Positions 13,591-21,407 of a stretch of 21,407 nucleotides of DNA are shown piece after piece. Numbering within the stretch: the stretch's first letter is position 1; the number at the start of each line of letters is the position of its first letter. The notes beneath the pieces were generated by a model. It saw nothing but the letters and a program-made list of their open reading frames with translations, did no database searches and had not been told where the DNA came from. A program made the translations under genes and the position numbers. This DNA is from an uncultured Clostridia bacterium (lineage in GTDB: Bacteria; Bacillota; Clostridia; TANB77; CAG-508). The stretch spans positions 1-21,407 of the forward strand of contig CAKPGD010000019.1 of NCBI GenBank assembly GCA_934154515.1, read 5' to 3'.

Positions 13591-14520
13591 TTGGAATTTA
13601 AACATGAGCCAGTAATGCTAAATGAGTGTATAGAAGGTCTAAATATAAAGCCAGATGGAATATATGTAGATGGGACTCTAGGAGGAGCAGGACATAGTAG
13701 TGAAATAGTAAAAAGATTATCTTCTAAAGGATTATTAGTAGGAATTGATAGAGATGAAGAAGCACTTATTGTTGCAAGTGAACGTTTGAAAAACTATTCA
13801 AATGTAAAATATATTTATGGAAATCATGATGACATGAAAGAACTTTTAGAAGAAATAGGAATAGAAAAAGTAGATGGAATTTTACTAGACTTAGGAGTTT
13901 CTTCATATCAGCTAGATGAAAGAAATAGAGGATTTAGCTATATGGGAGATGCAGAACTAGATATGAGGATGGATAAGACTCAAAGTTTAACTGCAAAAGA
14001 AGTTGTAAATACCTATTCAAAAGAAAATCTTATAAAAATTTTAGATGAATATGGAGAAGAAAAATTTGCAAGAAATATTGCAAATAATATAGTAAAACAA
14101 AGAACTATAAAAGAAATAGAAACAACTTCTGAATTAGTTGAAATTATTAGAAATTCAATACCAATATCAAAACAAAAAGATGGACACCCAGCAAAAAGAA
14201 CATTTCAAGCTATTAGAATAGAAGTAAATAATGAAATAGAACCCTTATTTGACACAGTAAAACAAGCAATAAGTATTCTAAAACCTAATGGAAGATTATG
14301 TGTTATAACTTTCCATTCATTAGAAGATAGAGCAGTTAAAAAGGCAATGCAAGAAGAAGAAGGAATATGTATATGTCCTAGTGATTTGCCATATTGTGTA
14401 TGTGGATGTAAGTCGGAAGGAAAAATTATAAATAAAAAACCAATAGTAGCAACAAAAGAAGAATTAGAAAGAAATAGTAGATCAAAAAGTGCTAAGTTAA
14501 GAATTTTTGAAAAGAAATAA
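13591..14520 (+). CDS. rsmH: 16S rRNA (cytosine1402-N4)-methyltransferase RsmH (MraW)
   Basis: The protein has 309 residues, normal length. It methylates the N4 position of C1402 in the decoding centre of 16S rRNA using S-adenosylmethionine. Visible motifs are HEPVMLNE at the start, the SAM-binding VDGTLGGAGHS (26-36), GIDRDEEAL (51-59), ILLDLGVSSYQLD (97-109), FARNIA, RTFQAIRIEVN and TFHSLEDR near the C-terminus. The start is a TTG at 13591 after GTGGGG. An alternative downstream ATG would lose the conserved N-terminus. It is the second gene of the division cluster, 31 bp before the FtsL-like gene. Confidence 0.96.
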   Translation: MEFKHEPVMLNECIEGLNIKPDGIYVDGTLGGAGHSSEIVKRLSSKGLLVGIDRDEEALIVASERLKNYSNVKYIYGNHDDMKELLEEIGIEKVDGILLDLGVSSYQLDERNRGFSYMGDAELDMRMDKTQSLTAKEVVNTYSKENLIKILDEYGEEKFARNIANNIVKQRTIKEIETTSELVEIIRNSIPISKQKDGHPAKRTFQAIRIEVNNEIEPLFDTVKQAISILKPNGRLCVITFHSLEDRAVKKAMQEEEGICICPSDLPYCVCGCKSEGKIINKKPIVATKEELERNSRSKSAKLRIFEKK

Positions 14521-14551
14521 TAAATAATCTAAAGAAAAGAGGTGAGAATTT

Positions 14552-15103
14552 ATGGCATATCAAAGAAATTATGGATATCAATATGATACAAACCCAAGAA
14601 AAATACAACCAGAATACCCATATGAAAGAACTTATGAAAAGAAAAGTAAAAGAAGTTCTACGCTAACAAAAGGTAAAATAGAACAAAAACAAAATGAACA
14701 TAAAAAAAATAAAACAAAAGTAAAAATGCATCCAAGATTAAAGCTTATGTTATATATGGCAGTTGGATTTTTAATATTATTTGGTATAAGCTATAGAAAC
14801 TCACTAATAACAGAAAGATTTAACGAAAAAGAAGATTTAAAAGGAAAAGTAAGTAGTATACAAAAAGAAAATGAACAATTAAAAGTAAATATAGAAAGCA
14901 GTTTAAATTTAAACAATGTAGAACAAATGGCAAAAGAAAAATTGGGAATGCAAAAGCTAGATAATAGCCAAAAAATATATGTAAGCCTTCCTAAAAAAGA
15001 CTATATAGAAGCAGCAACAGAAGAAGTTGTAATTCAAGAAAATTTAAATATTTGGCAAAAAATCTTAAAAGGATTAACAGAAAGTATAACTGGACAAAAA
15101 TAA
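14552..15103 (+). CDS. FtsL/DivIC-like cell division protein
   Basis: The protein has 183 residues. A basic Tyr/Lys-rich cytoplasmic tail (1-63) is followed by one transmembrane helix (about 64-81) and a coiled coil (about 86-117). The septum-initiator signature is VEQMAKEKLGMQKLDNSQKI (123-142), and a short extracellular tail ends the protein. FtsL is a bitopic divisome protein that pairs with DivIC/FtsB outside the membrane and helps activate septal wall synthesis. Position between rsmH and the PBP gene is the usual one for ftsL. Sequence identity in this family is low, so the assignment rests on topology, motif and context. GAGGTG lies 9 nt before the ATG. Confidence 0.82.
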   Translation: MAYQRNYGYQYDTNPRKIQPEYPYERTYEKKSKRSSTLTKGKIEQKQNEHKKNKTKVKMHPRLKLMLYMAVGFLILFGISYRNSLITERFNEKEDLKGKVSSIQKENEQLKVNIESSLNLNNVEQMAKEKLGMQKLDNSQKIYVSLPKKDYIEAATEEVVIQENLNIWQKILKGLTESITGQK

Positions 15104-15140
15104 AGGGAAAATTTGTTATAATGCAGATTTTCCTTTTTAG
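15102..15140 (+). terminator. hairpin between the ftsL-like and PBP genes
   Basis: GGAAAAT (15106-15112) pairs with ATTTTCC (15127-15133), extendable outward by about four more pairs. The loop has 14 nt and a T5 run follows (15134-15138). It begins in the ftsL stop codon, so the cluster may be partly terminated here. It also makes an ATG at 15121, inside the hairpin, an unlikely start for the PBP. Confidence 0.55.
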
Positions 15141-15207
15141 TTTGTTCTTTTTTTATTTAAAATTTCATAATCTTTATATAGAATATATTAAGAATGAGGT
15201 TAGAATA

Positions 15208-17355
15208 TTGAAAGAAAATAGAAAAAATACAGATAGGCAAAAGATAAAGAACAAGCTAAAAAAGAAGATATTTAAACAGGATAACAATAAAGAATATAAC
15301 AAGTTTAAAAATAAAAGGCAAATAAATTTTAATAAAATAAATAAAAAGCAAAGCAAGAAATCTGAACCAATAGGAGAAATAACTAGGAAAAAAAGGATAA
15401 GATTTGAGTTAATAATAAGTATTTTATTATTGTTTGCTTTATCTGGAAGGCTTGCATATTTTCAGATAATAAGGGGTGAAGAACTAAAAACAATGGCATA
15501 TGTACAACAGCTTTCCGATAGAAAAATAAATCCTAAAAGGGGGACTATTTATGATGCAACTGGTGAAAAAGTGCTAGCTGTAAGTTCAACTGTAGAAACT
15601 GTAACAGTAACACCTGTAAATATTTCAAAAGAAAATAAAGAAAAGGTTGCAAAAGCACTTTCAGAAATATTTGGTTTAGACTATGAAACAATGCTAAAAA
15701 AAGTCACAAAAAGGAGTTCAATAGAAACAATAATAAAGAAAATAGATAAAGAAAAAGCAGATGAATTAAGAGTATGGATGCAACAAAATAATATAACATC
15801 TGGAATAAACATAGATGAAGACACAAAAAGGTACTATCCTTATAATAATTTAGCTTCACAAATAATTGGATTTTGTGGAAGTGATAATCAAGGGCTTGAC
15901 GGAATAGAAGCAATTTATGATGAAAGCTTAAAGGGTGTAAAAGGAAAAATTACAAAAATAACAGATGCTAAAGGAGGAGAAATTGGTAATTCTTCAGAAG
16001 ACTATATAGAAGCAATAGACGGAACAGATTTAATACTTACAATAGATGCTACAATTCAAGGAATAGCAGAAAAATATTTAGAAGAGGCATGCATAGACAA
16101 TAAATGTACAGACGGAGGGAATATTATAATAATGAATCCTCAAAATGGTGATATTTTGGCTATGGCAGGATATCCTAACTATAACTTAAATGAGCCATAT
16201 AAACCAAATACAGAAGAACTAAAGAGTGCATGGGAAAGTATGGAACAAAGCGAAAAAACAAAAAACTTACAAGCAATGTGGAGAAATAAAGCAATATCAG
16301 ATACATATGAGCCGGGGTCTACATTTAAACTTGTAACAGCTTCAGCATCATTAGAAGAAAAAATAGCGCAAGTTGATAAAGCAGGTGAATTTTGTTGCAC
16401 AGGAGGAATAGAAGTTGCAGGAGTAAGAATGAAATGTTGGAGATATTATAGACCACATGGTAGTGAAAGTTTAAGACAGGCACTTATGAATTCATGTAAC
16501 CCAGTATTTATAGGACTAGGTCAAAAATTGGGAGTTCATACGTATTATCAATATTTAGAAAAATTTGGATTTTTAAGAAAAACAGGAGTAGACTTACCAG
16601 GAGAAGCGGGAAGTATATTCTTAAAAGAAGAAAAAGTAGGACCAGTAGAATTAGGAACAATTGCATTTGGTCAACGTTTCGAAGTAACTCCACTTCAAAT
16701 GGTAACAATGGTATCAACTATTGCTAATGGTGGAACATATGTAAAACCAAGAGTAGTAAAGGCAAAAATAGATAGTCAAACAAAAGAAAGAACGGAGATA
16801 GAAGTTGTAAAAAAAGACAGAGTAATATCGGAAGAAACAGCTCAAAATGTACTTAGTATGATGGAAAGTGTTGTTGCAGACGGAACAGGAAGAAATTCAC
16901 AAGTGAAAGGTTATAGGATAGGAGGAAAAACAGGAACATCAGAAGATGGTGTTAATACAGGAAAATATGTAACATCATTTATAGGTGTAGCACCAATTTC
17001 GAACCCAACAGTAGCAGTATTAATAACTCTATATAATCCAACAGGTGAGGGGGGACACCAAGGAGGTGGTGTTGCAGCACCGATAGGGGCTCAAATATTT
17101 GGAGAAGTGCTACCATACTTAGAAGTTGTTAAAGATGGAAAAACAGAAGAAACAACATTAACTGAAGTAGAAATACCAAACATAGAAGGTAAAACACTTT
17201 CAGAAGCAACTAAGATGCTAAAAGATAGTAACTTAAAAATTAGTATAAATAATGAACAAGAAGGAATGGATAAAGAAAATACATTAGTAACAAATCAAAC
17301 TCCAAAAGCAGGAATAAAAGTAAAAGAGGAAAGTAGCATATATGTTGACTGGTAA
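15208..17355 (+). CDS. class B penicillin-binding protein with one PASTA domain (SpoVD/FtsI-like)
   Basis: The protein has 715 residues from a TTG at 15208 that follows GAGG by 9 nt. This gives a basic tail of about 65 residues, as in the paralog at 8270. Starting at the ATG at 15121 would add a second hydrophobic helix and place the start in a hairpin. A transmembrane helix (LIISILLLFALSGRLAYF) is followed by the dimerisation domain (PKRGTIYDATG). The transpeptidase has active-site S371 in STFK, S-C-N at 429-431 and K-T-G at 574-576, and one C-terminal PASTA repeat ends in IYVDW. It cross-links peptidoglycan at the septum or in the spore cortex. A single PASTA repeat and the position after ftsL fit SpoVD or PBP2B; which of the two is unclear. 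Confidence 0.88.
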   Translation: MKENRKNTDRQKIKNKLKKKIFKQDNNKEYNKFKNKRQINFNKINKKQSKKSEPIGEITRKKRIRFELIISILLLFALSGRLAYFQIIRGEELKTMAYVQQLSDRKINPKRGTIYDATGEKVLAVSSTVETVTVTPVNISKENKEKVAKALSEIFGLDYETMLKKVTKRSSIETIIKKIDKEKADELRVWMQQNNITSGINIDEDTKRYYPYNNLASQIIGFCGSDNQGLDGIEAIYDESLKGVKGKITKITDAKGGEIGNSSEDYIEAIDGTDLILTIDATIQGIAEKYLEEACIDNKCTDGGNIIIMNPQNGDILAMAGYPNYNLNEPYKPNTEELKSAWESMEQSEKTKNLQAMWRNKAISDTYEPGSTFKLVTASASLEEKIAQVDKAGEFCCTGGIEVAGVRMKCWRYYRPHGSESLRQALMNSCNPVFIGLGQKLGVHTYYQYLEKFGFLRKTGVDLPGEAGSIFLKEEKVGPVELGTIAFGQRFEVTPLQMVTMVSTIANGGTYVKPRVVKAKIDSQTKERTEIEVVKKDRVISEETAQNVLSMMESVVADGTGRNSQVKGYRIGGKTGTSEDGVNTGKYVTSFIGVAPISNPTVAVLITLYNPTGEGGHQGGGVAAPIGAQIFGEVLPYLEVVKDGKTEETTLTEVEIPNIEGKTLSEATKMLKDSNLKISINNEQEGMDKENTLVTNQTPKAGIKVKEESSIYVDW

Positions 17356-17360
17356 AGCAA

Positions 17361-17389
17361 TTGACACCATACAATTATTAATATATAAT
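17361..17389 (+). promoter_or_regulatory. consensus promoter of the yigZ-family gene
   Basis: TTGACA (17361-17366), a 17-bp spacer and TATAAT (17384-17389): a perfect SigA consensus, 35 bp before the start and just after the PBP stop. Confidence 0.75.
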
Positions 17390-17424
17390 TCTAATAAAGA
17401 TAATAAAAAATGAGAGGAAAATAA

Positions 17425-18051
17425 ATGTTAAAAACTATAAAAGAAAATGTACGAGAAGAAGTTGTAGAAAAAAAGTCAAAATTCATAGCTGATTTAATAT
17501 ATGTGCAAAGTACAAAAGAAGCGGAAGAAGAATTAAAAAAAATAAAGAAAAAATATCATGATGCAAGACATCATTGTTATGCATATAGTATAATGACTTC
17601 TAATGGAATAGTAAATAGAGCATCTGATGATGGAGAACCAAGTGGAACAGCAGGAGCACCAATGCTTAATATAATAAACAAAAATGAACTTATAAATGTA
17701 TTAATAGTTGTTACAAGATATTTTGGAGGAATCCTATTAGGAACGGGAGGACTAGTAAAGGCTTATTCAGAAAGCACAATAAAAGCAATAGAGGCAGCAA
17801 CATTAGCTTTGGAACAAAGAGGATATGAAATAAGTTTAGATGTAAATTATAATGATTATGAAAAACTTTGTTATTATTGTAAAAATAATAATATAAAAAT
17901 AATAAACTCTGATTACGGAGAAAAAATTAACTGTAAATTAGAAGTAACAAAGGAAGAAAATGAAAAGATAATAAAGGAACAAAAAGAATTAAAATTAAAT
18001 TTTACAATAGAAAATTATAAAATAATAGAAGAAAAAAACGTAAGAAAATAA
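17425..18051 (+). CDS. YigZ/IMPACT family protein
   Basis: The protein has 208 residues, the usual length for this family (UPF0029 N-terminal domain plus a small C-terminal ferredoxin-like domain). Visible signatures are KKSKFIA (16-22), DARHHCYAY (46-54), SDDGEPSGTAGAPM (67-80) and the strongly conserved VVTRYFGGILLGTGGLVKAY (95-114). Bacterial members are cytoplasmic and linked by some studies to translation or stress recovery, but the biochemical role is not settled. It has its own consensus promoter and a terminator at 18093, so it is probably a single-gene unit that interrupts what would otherwise be the division cluster. A GAGGAAAAT site precedes the ATG. Confidence 0.92.
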   Translation: MLKTIKENVREEVVEKKSKFIADLIYVQSTKEAEEELKKIKKKYHDARHHCYAYSIMTSNGIVNRASDDGEPSGTAGAPMLNIINKNELINVLIVVTRYFGGILLGTGGLVKAYSESTIKAIEAATLALEQRGYEISLDVNYNDYEKLCYYCKNNNIKIINSDYGEKINCKLEVTKEENEKIIKEQKELKLNFTIENYKIIEEKNVRK

Positions 18052-18092
18052 TATAATCAAATAATATAAGAAAATAGGTAAATAAGTAAGTA

Positions 18093-18126
18093 AGAAATGT
18101 TACGCAAAGATAGCATTTCTTTTTTT
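18093..18126 (+). terminator. intrinsic terminator after the yigZ-family gene
   Basis: AGAAATGTTA (18093-18102) pairs with TAGCATTTCT (18111-18120), ten pairs including one G-T, with an 8-nt loop and a following T-run. Confidence 0.8.
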
Positions 18127-18460
18127 AGTTTCTATATGTTATTTTGTATTAATAAAAATATTAAATAAAAAATATACATATTAAAATACTAAATAAAAGA
18201 TAATACAAAAAAGTATAAAATGTAAAATAATGTCGAAAACAAAATAAAAATACAAAAAGAATACATAAATGAGAAAATATTAAAATAAAAAACATTTTAA
18301 CTCTAAAAAATGCAGTATATCAATAAAAATAAAATATATATGGTAAAAAATGGTAAAAATTTGAAAAAATTTCCAGAAAAGTATTGCAAAAAAATTTTAT
18401 TAATATTATAATCACACTTGTAAGAAATTTACAATATTTGGAAACGAAGGAGGAAGAAAA
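18127..18460 (+). promoter_or_regulatory. spo0A upstream region with 0A box and promoter
   Basis: This 334-bp gene-free, A-rich stretch holds an exact 0A-box core TGTCGAA at 18231-18237. It also holds a SigA-type promoter, TTGCAA (18384-18389), 17 bp and TATAAT (18407-18412), 49 bp before the ATG. The box lies about 150 bp upstream of the -35 element, so direct overlap with this promoter is absent; a second, upstream sporulation promoter is possible but not visible. TGGTAAAAA occurs twice at about 18341-18359. Nothing else was found. Confidence 0.6.
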
Positions 18461-19279
18461 ATGAGTGACAAAATTAAAGTAATTATTGCAGATGATAATA
18501 TGGATTTTGTAAAAACATTAGAAGGGTACTTAGGTAAAGAAGAGGACATAGAAATACTGGGAGTAGCAAAAGACGGAGAAGAGGCATGTTCATTAATAAT
18601 GGATAAAAAACCAGATATAGCATTATTAGATGTTATTATGCCACATTTAGATGGATTAGGAGTTTTAGAAACTATTTATTCTTCTAAAATGGAGAAAAAG
18701 CCAATGTGTATAATGCTATCAGCAGTAGGCCAAGATAAAATAACGCAAAAAGCAATAAGTTTGGGAGCAGAATATTATGTAGTAAAACCATTTGACATTG
18801 ATCTTTTAATAAAAAGAATGAGAGAACTTAAATTTTATCAACCAGGAGCAGTTAGAGGAAATTTTGCTTCTAAGGAATTAAAGCCACAATATATAGAACT
18901 TACTCCAGCAGGAAAAAAAGACGAAGAAAATTTAGAAGCATTAGTTACTAACGTAATTCATGAAGTAGGTGTTCCAGCACATATAAAAGGTTACCAATAT
19001 TTAAGAGAAGCAATAATGATGGTAGTAAATGATATAGATGTAATTAATCAAATAACAAAACAATTATATCCAGAAATAGCAGGAAAATATGATACTACAC
19101 CATCACGTGTAGAACGTGCAATTCGCCACGCAATAGAAGTTGCTTGGGGAAGAGGACAACAAGATGTAGTAGAGAATATCTTTGGATACACAGTTTCAGC
19201 TGCTAAAGGAAAGCCTACAAATAGTGAATTTATAGCAATGATAGCAGATAAGCTAAGATTAGAATTAAAGAGTGCATAA
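18461..19279 (+). CDS. spo0A: sporulation master regulator Spo0A
   Basis: The protein has 272 residues, normal length. Residues 4-125 form a response-regulator receiver domain with the acidic pocket D11/D12, phospho-acceptor D57 (LLDVIMP), S87 and K109 (VVKPFD). Residues about 155-270 form the Spo0A-specific DNA-binding domain, with the recognition-helix region TTPSRVERAIRHAIEVAWGR. When phosphorylated it binds 0A boxes (TTTGTCRAA) and switches cells into sporulation. Boxes of this type lie upstream of its own gene and in the patch at 735-777. The Spo0E-like protein at 190 is a candidate phosphatase for it. A GGAGGAAG site precedes the ATG. Only one spo0A is seen. Confidence 0.97.
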   Translation: MSDKIKVIIADDNMDFVKTLEGYLGKEEDIEILGVAKDGEEACSLIMDKKPDIALLDVIMPHLDGLGVLETIYSSKMEKKPMCIMLSAVGQDKITQKAISLGAEYYVVKPFDIDLLIKRMRELKFYQPGAVRGNFASKELKPQYIELTPAGKKDEENLEALVTNVIHEVGVPAHIKGYQYLREAIMMVVNDIDVINQITKQLYPEIAGKYDTTPSRVERAIRHAIEVAWGRGQQDVVENIFGYTVSAAKGKPTNSEFIAMIADKLRLELKSA

Positions 19280-19408
19280 AATAGAAAAGGTATAGAAACA
19301 CAATTACTAAGTATTGTATACATATTATTTTATGTACTACTTGGAATGACTATCATAACGTTTGCCTTAATTATTGCATTAGTAGTAATTATTAGCAGAC
19401 TAAAATAA
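19280..19408 (+). other. stop-free hydrophobic frame directly after spo0A
   Basis: The spo0A reading frame stays open for 42 more codons after its TAA, to a TAA at 19406-19408. It reads as a single membrane-helix-like stretch (SIVYILFYVLLG, then MTIITFALIIALVVIISRLK) with positive residues at its end. The only ATG in frame is at 19346 (20 residues) and has no good ribosome binding site. It may be a tiny membrane peptide or chance. Confidence 0.25.
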
Positions 19409-19557
19409 CCCAAAAAAAACAGACATATCTGTAAACTTACCAGAGTTAGATGTGCCAAACATTTAATATAAGCAAACCAAGTTTGTGGTTTCTCCATTTC
19501 CTATTTTTATTATACACGTTTAAATAGAAATTGTTAAATAATTTTTTTGAAAATTTC
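19409..19557. other. gene-free stretch upstream of rubrerythrin
   Basis: This stretch holds a small hairpin, AAACCA/TGGTTT with a 6-nt loop, at about 19475-19492. It is without a proper T-run, so it is a weak terminator candidate for spo0A. No ORF is visible. Confidence 0.35.
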
Positions 19558-19586
19558 TTGACTTTCTTCTTATAATTTTATATAAC
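19558..19586 (+). promoter_or_regulatory. promoter of the rubrerythrin gene
   Basis: TTGACT (19558-19563), a 17-bp spacer and TATAAC (19581-19586), 34 bp before the ATG. A TATAAT at 19571-19576 is too close to this -35 element to be its partner. No PerR-like palindrome was recognised. Confidence 0.6.
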
Positions 19587-19620
19587 TATAAGAACATAAA
19601 TTATTTAAGGAGGGATTATT

Positions 19621-20154
19621 ATGGATTTAAAAGGTTCAAAAACAGAAGCTAATTTAAAAGCTGCATTTTCTGGAGAATCTGAAGCTAGAAACAAATATAC
19701 TTATTTTGCAAGTGTTGCAAAAAAGGAAGGATATGAACAAATTGCTGCTATATTTTTAGAAACAGCAGAAAACGAAAAAGAACATGCTAAAATTCATTTT
19801 AAATATTTAAATGGTATTGGAGATACTAAGGCAAATTTAGCAGATGCTGCTGCTGGTGAAAATTATGAGTGGACAGATATGTATGAAAAATTTGCTAAAG
19901 AAGCTGAAGAAGAAGGATTCACTGAAATTGCAGCTACTTTTAGAGGTATTGGAGCAATAGAAAAAGAACATGAAGAAAGATATAAAAAACTTTTAGCTAA
20001 TTTAGAAGATGGAGAAGTATTTAAAAAAGGAAGCATTATGATTTGGAAATGTAGAAACTGCGGACACATTGTTGTTGGAACAGAGGCTCCTAAAGTTTGT
20101 CCAGTTTGTAAACATCCACAATCTTATTTTGAAATTAAAGCAGAAAATTATTAA
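19621..20154 (+). CDS. rubrerythrin
   Basis: The protein has 177 residues. Residues 1-130 form the ferritin-like four-helix domain with the di-iron ligand motifs GESEARNKY (18-26), ENEKEH (E52-x-x-H55) and AIEKEH (112-117). Residues 139-175 form a rubredoxin-like iron site with C144-x2-C147 and C160-x2-C163. Rubrerythrins reduce hydrogen peroxide in the cytoplasm using electrons from rubredoxin or reductases, and are typical of anaerobes. A strong AAGGAGGG site lies before the ATG. It is a single-gene unit with its own promoter and terminator. Codon use is richer in GCT than its neighbours, as is common for highly expressed genes. Confidence 0.95.
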   Translation: MDLKGSKTEANLKAAFSGESEARNKYTYFASVAKKEGYEQIAAIFLETAENEKEHAKIHFKYLNGIGDTKANLADAAAGENYEWTDMYEKFAKEAEEEGFTEIAATFRGIGAIEKEHEERYKKLLANLEDGEVFKKGSIMIWKCRNCGHIVVGTEAPKVCPVCKHPQSYFEIKAENY

Positions 20155-20162
20155 AATTGAAA

Positions 20163-20185
20163 GGGTAGAAAAAATCTACCTTTTT
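20163..20185 (+). terminator. intrinsic terminator after rubrerythrin
   Basis: GGTAGA (20164-20169) pairs with TCTACC (20175-20180), with a 5-nt A-loop and a T5 run (20181-20185), 9 bp past the stop. Confidence 0.8.
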
Positions 20186-20242
20186 ATTGTTTAAAGTTTA
20201 ATTTTAGATATTTATATTAAAGTTTCAGCTTCCTAAAAATAA

Positions 20243-20271
20243 TAGACAAATCAATAAAAATGTAGTATACT
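20243..20271 (+). promoter_or_regulatory. promoter of the secreted-protein gene, with leader hairpin
   Basis: TAGACA (20243-20248), a 17-bp spacer and TATACT (20266-20271). The transcript would carry an 87-nt leader with a 7-bp hairpin (AAGTAAA at 20283-20289, TTTACTT at 20299-20305). Confidence 0.6.
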
Positions 20272-20358
20272 AGATAGTGTAAAAGTAAACATAAAAAATT
20301 TACTTATACTCTTATGAAGAAGTGAATATAAAAAATATAAAGTAAAGGAAAAGTATAT

Positions 20359-21407
20359 ATGAAGAGGAAATTAGTAGTAACAATAATTGTAGTAATGTTA
20401 TTAAACACAATGAGTGTAATTCTAGGAAACATAGTATTTGCAAGTAATGAAGAAAAGAAAAATGAAAATAGTTATTGGAGTACCAAAAATGCTCCAATAA
20501 TATATGGTGCAACAAAAATAACTATAAAAAAAGGAATGTTAGAAAATTTTGATGCTAATGATGCAAGATTTAGAGTTTTTGCAAAAGATTTTGAAGATGG
20601 AGATTTAACAGAAAAAATAACTCATACAGGGGCAGTAGATATCAATGTTGCTGGAGAATATAAAATAACATATAAGGTTCAAGATAGCCATAACAATATA
20701 ACAACACTAGAGGTTCCAATTATTGTAACAGAAGATGAAAATTCTAAAATCAACGTAGAAAGAACTATTTATACAATTCCTTCAATTTGGAATTTAGATA
20801 TGATAGGAGTTAGAAGATGTAATTATGGAGATAGACAAAATTTAGGAATATATCTTCCAGAAGGAACAAGTGTAAAAGCGAGAGTGCTAGATTCAGATAA
20901 TGATATAAATGTTCAATATATAACAAATGATGCTAACAAAGAAATTTCACAAAAAATAAGTAAAAGTGGAGAATGGATAACACTTCAAAACACTAGAGAT
21001 GGAGTAGATTATGCTTCAGTTCCATTAATAACATCTACTGTATTAAGTAAAGAAAATACAGATTTAACTAAAACATATAAAATTGAATTAGAGTATGATG
21101 AAACAGTAAAAGAACTAAATTATTATCATTACAAAGATAATGAAGAAAAATTTATGGAAAAATGGGAACAAGAAAAAAATGAATATGCTCTTATAGAAAA
21201 TGAAGTAATCCAAATTGTAGTACCTTTTGCCGATAAAGATAAAATGACAAAATTTTTTAAAAATGGATTTTCTACATTAGATGAATATCTTGAATATTAC
21301 AAAAAAGTTGTAGATAGAATGGACGAGTTTTTAGGAGTTAGCTTAAATCCAGAAAACATAACAGACCAAAATGTTAGAACAAAATATTTAATAAGAGCAA
21401 ATGCACA
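20359..21407 (+). CDS. secreted protein with Ig-like domain and M60-peptidase-like region, 3' truncated by the window
   Basis: At least 349 residues; the frame runs off the window end. Residues 1-29 form a signal peptide (MKRK, hydrophobic core, FAS). Residues about 45-130 match an extracellular Ig-like repeat of the DUF5011 type (FAKDFEDGDLTEKI, then GEYKITYKVQDSHNN). From about 150, the segment DMIGVRRCNYGDRQNLGIYL followed by PEGTSVKARVL resembles the N-terminal part of M60-like (enhancin-type) peptidases and their mucin-binding modules. The HExxH zinc motif of that family would lie beyond the window. AAAGGA lies 9 nt before the ATG. If M60 is right, it would attack mucin-like glycoproteins outside the cell. 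That part is from memory of the family and needs the missing sequence. Confidence 0.7.
   Translation, partial: MKRKLVVTIIVVMLLNTMSVILGNIVFASNEEKKNENSYWSTKNAPIIYGATKITIKKGMLENFDANDARFRVFAKDFEDGDLTEKITHTGAVDINVAGEYKITYKVQDSHNNITTLEVPIIVTEDENSKINVERTIYTIPSIWNLDMIGVRRCNYGDRQNLGIYLPEGTSVKARVLDSDNDINVQYITNDANKEISQKISKSGEWITLQNTRDGVDYASVPLITSTVLSKENTDLTKTYKIELEYDETVKELNYYHYKDNEEKFMEKWEQEKNEYALIENEVIQIVVPFADKDKMTKFFKNGFSTLDEYLEYYKKVVDRMDEFLGVSLNPENITDQNVRTKYLIRANA

Noticed and set aside
15052..15207. Longer N-terminus of the clustered PBP
   Set aside because: The extension overlaps the ftsL gene and a terminator-like hairpin. The TTG at 15208 has a good ribosome binding site and gives the same N-terminal layout as the paralog.

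Overview
The window looks like the chromosome of a very AT-rich, endospore-forming, anaerobic member of the Clostridia. It carries spo0A, a Spo0E-like phosphatase, a SpoVD-like penicillin-binding protein, rubrerythrin and a class-D-like sortase. Genes have strong purine-rich ribosome binding sites, and some starts are TTG. No species can be named from the sequence.

Layout. (1) 1-1140: a sporulation-signalling patch. It has a 46-residue Spo0E-like protein, a convergent XRE regulator whose C-terminus itself looks like a degenerate Spo0E domain, three Spo0A-box-like sites and a 50-residue hypothetical protein. (2) About 1156-8070: a probable integrated mobile element. It has a large serine recombinase at the left edge, a 69-residue acidic protein, an HUH/YxxK rolling-circle-type Rep with about four 83-bp direct repeats upstream (candidate origin), a small hypothetical protein, an XRE regulator and two membrane proteins that share a duplicated zinc-ribbon/transmembrane N-terminus but have unrelated C-termini. 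The right edge abuts the 3' end of a tRNA-Glu(CTC) gene. (3) 8159-12540: chromosomal genes for a PBP with two PASTA repeats (-), rsmA (+) and a sortase (-). (4) 12618-17355: the start of a division and cell wall cluster, mraZ - rsmH - ftsL-like - SpoVD/PBP2-like. It has MraZ-box-like repeats ahead of mraZ and an unusual array of ACAAAAG motifs plus a long hairpin ahead of rsmH. (5) 17361-end: a yigZ-family gene, spo0A, rubrerythrin and the 5' part of a secreted protein with an Ig-like domain and an M60-peptidase-like region.

The most striking observation is in the recombinase. Its 506-codon reading frame is complete and free of nonsense mutations, but it is broken by exactly four +1 shifts. 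All four have the same form: an extra base so that a Gly codon GGA is preceded by an out-of-phase C (CGGA). In the zero frame each site presents CGG, a codon I did not find in frame in any other intact gene of the window. This could be recoding, a peculiar mutational process or an assembly artefact; the sequence alone cannot decide.
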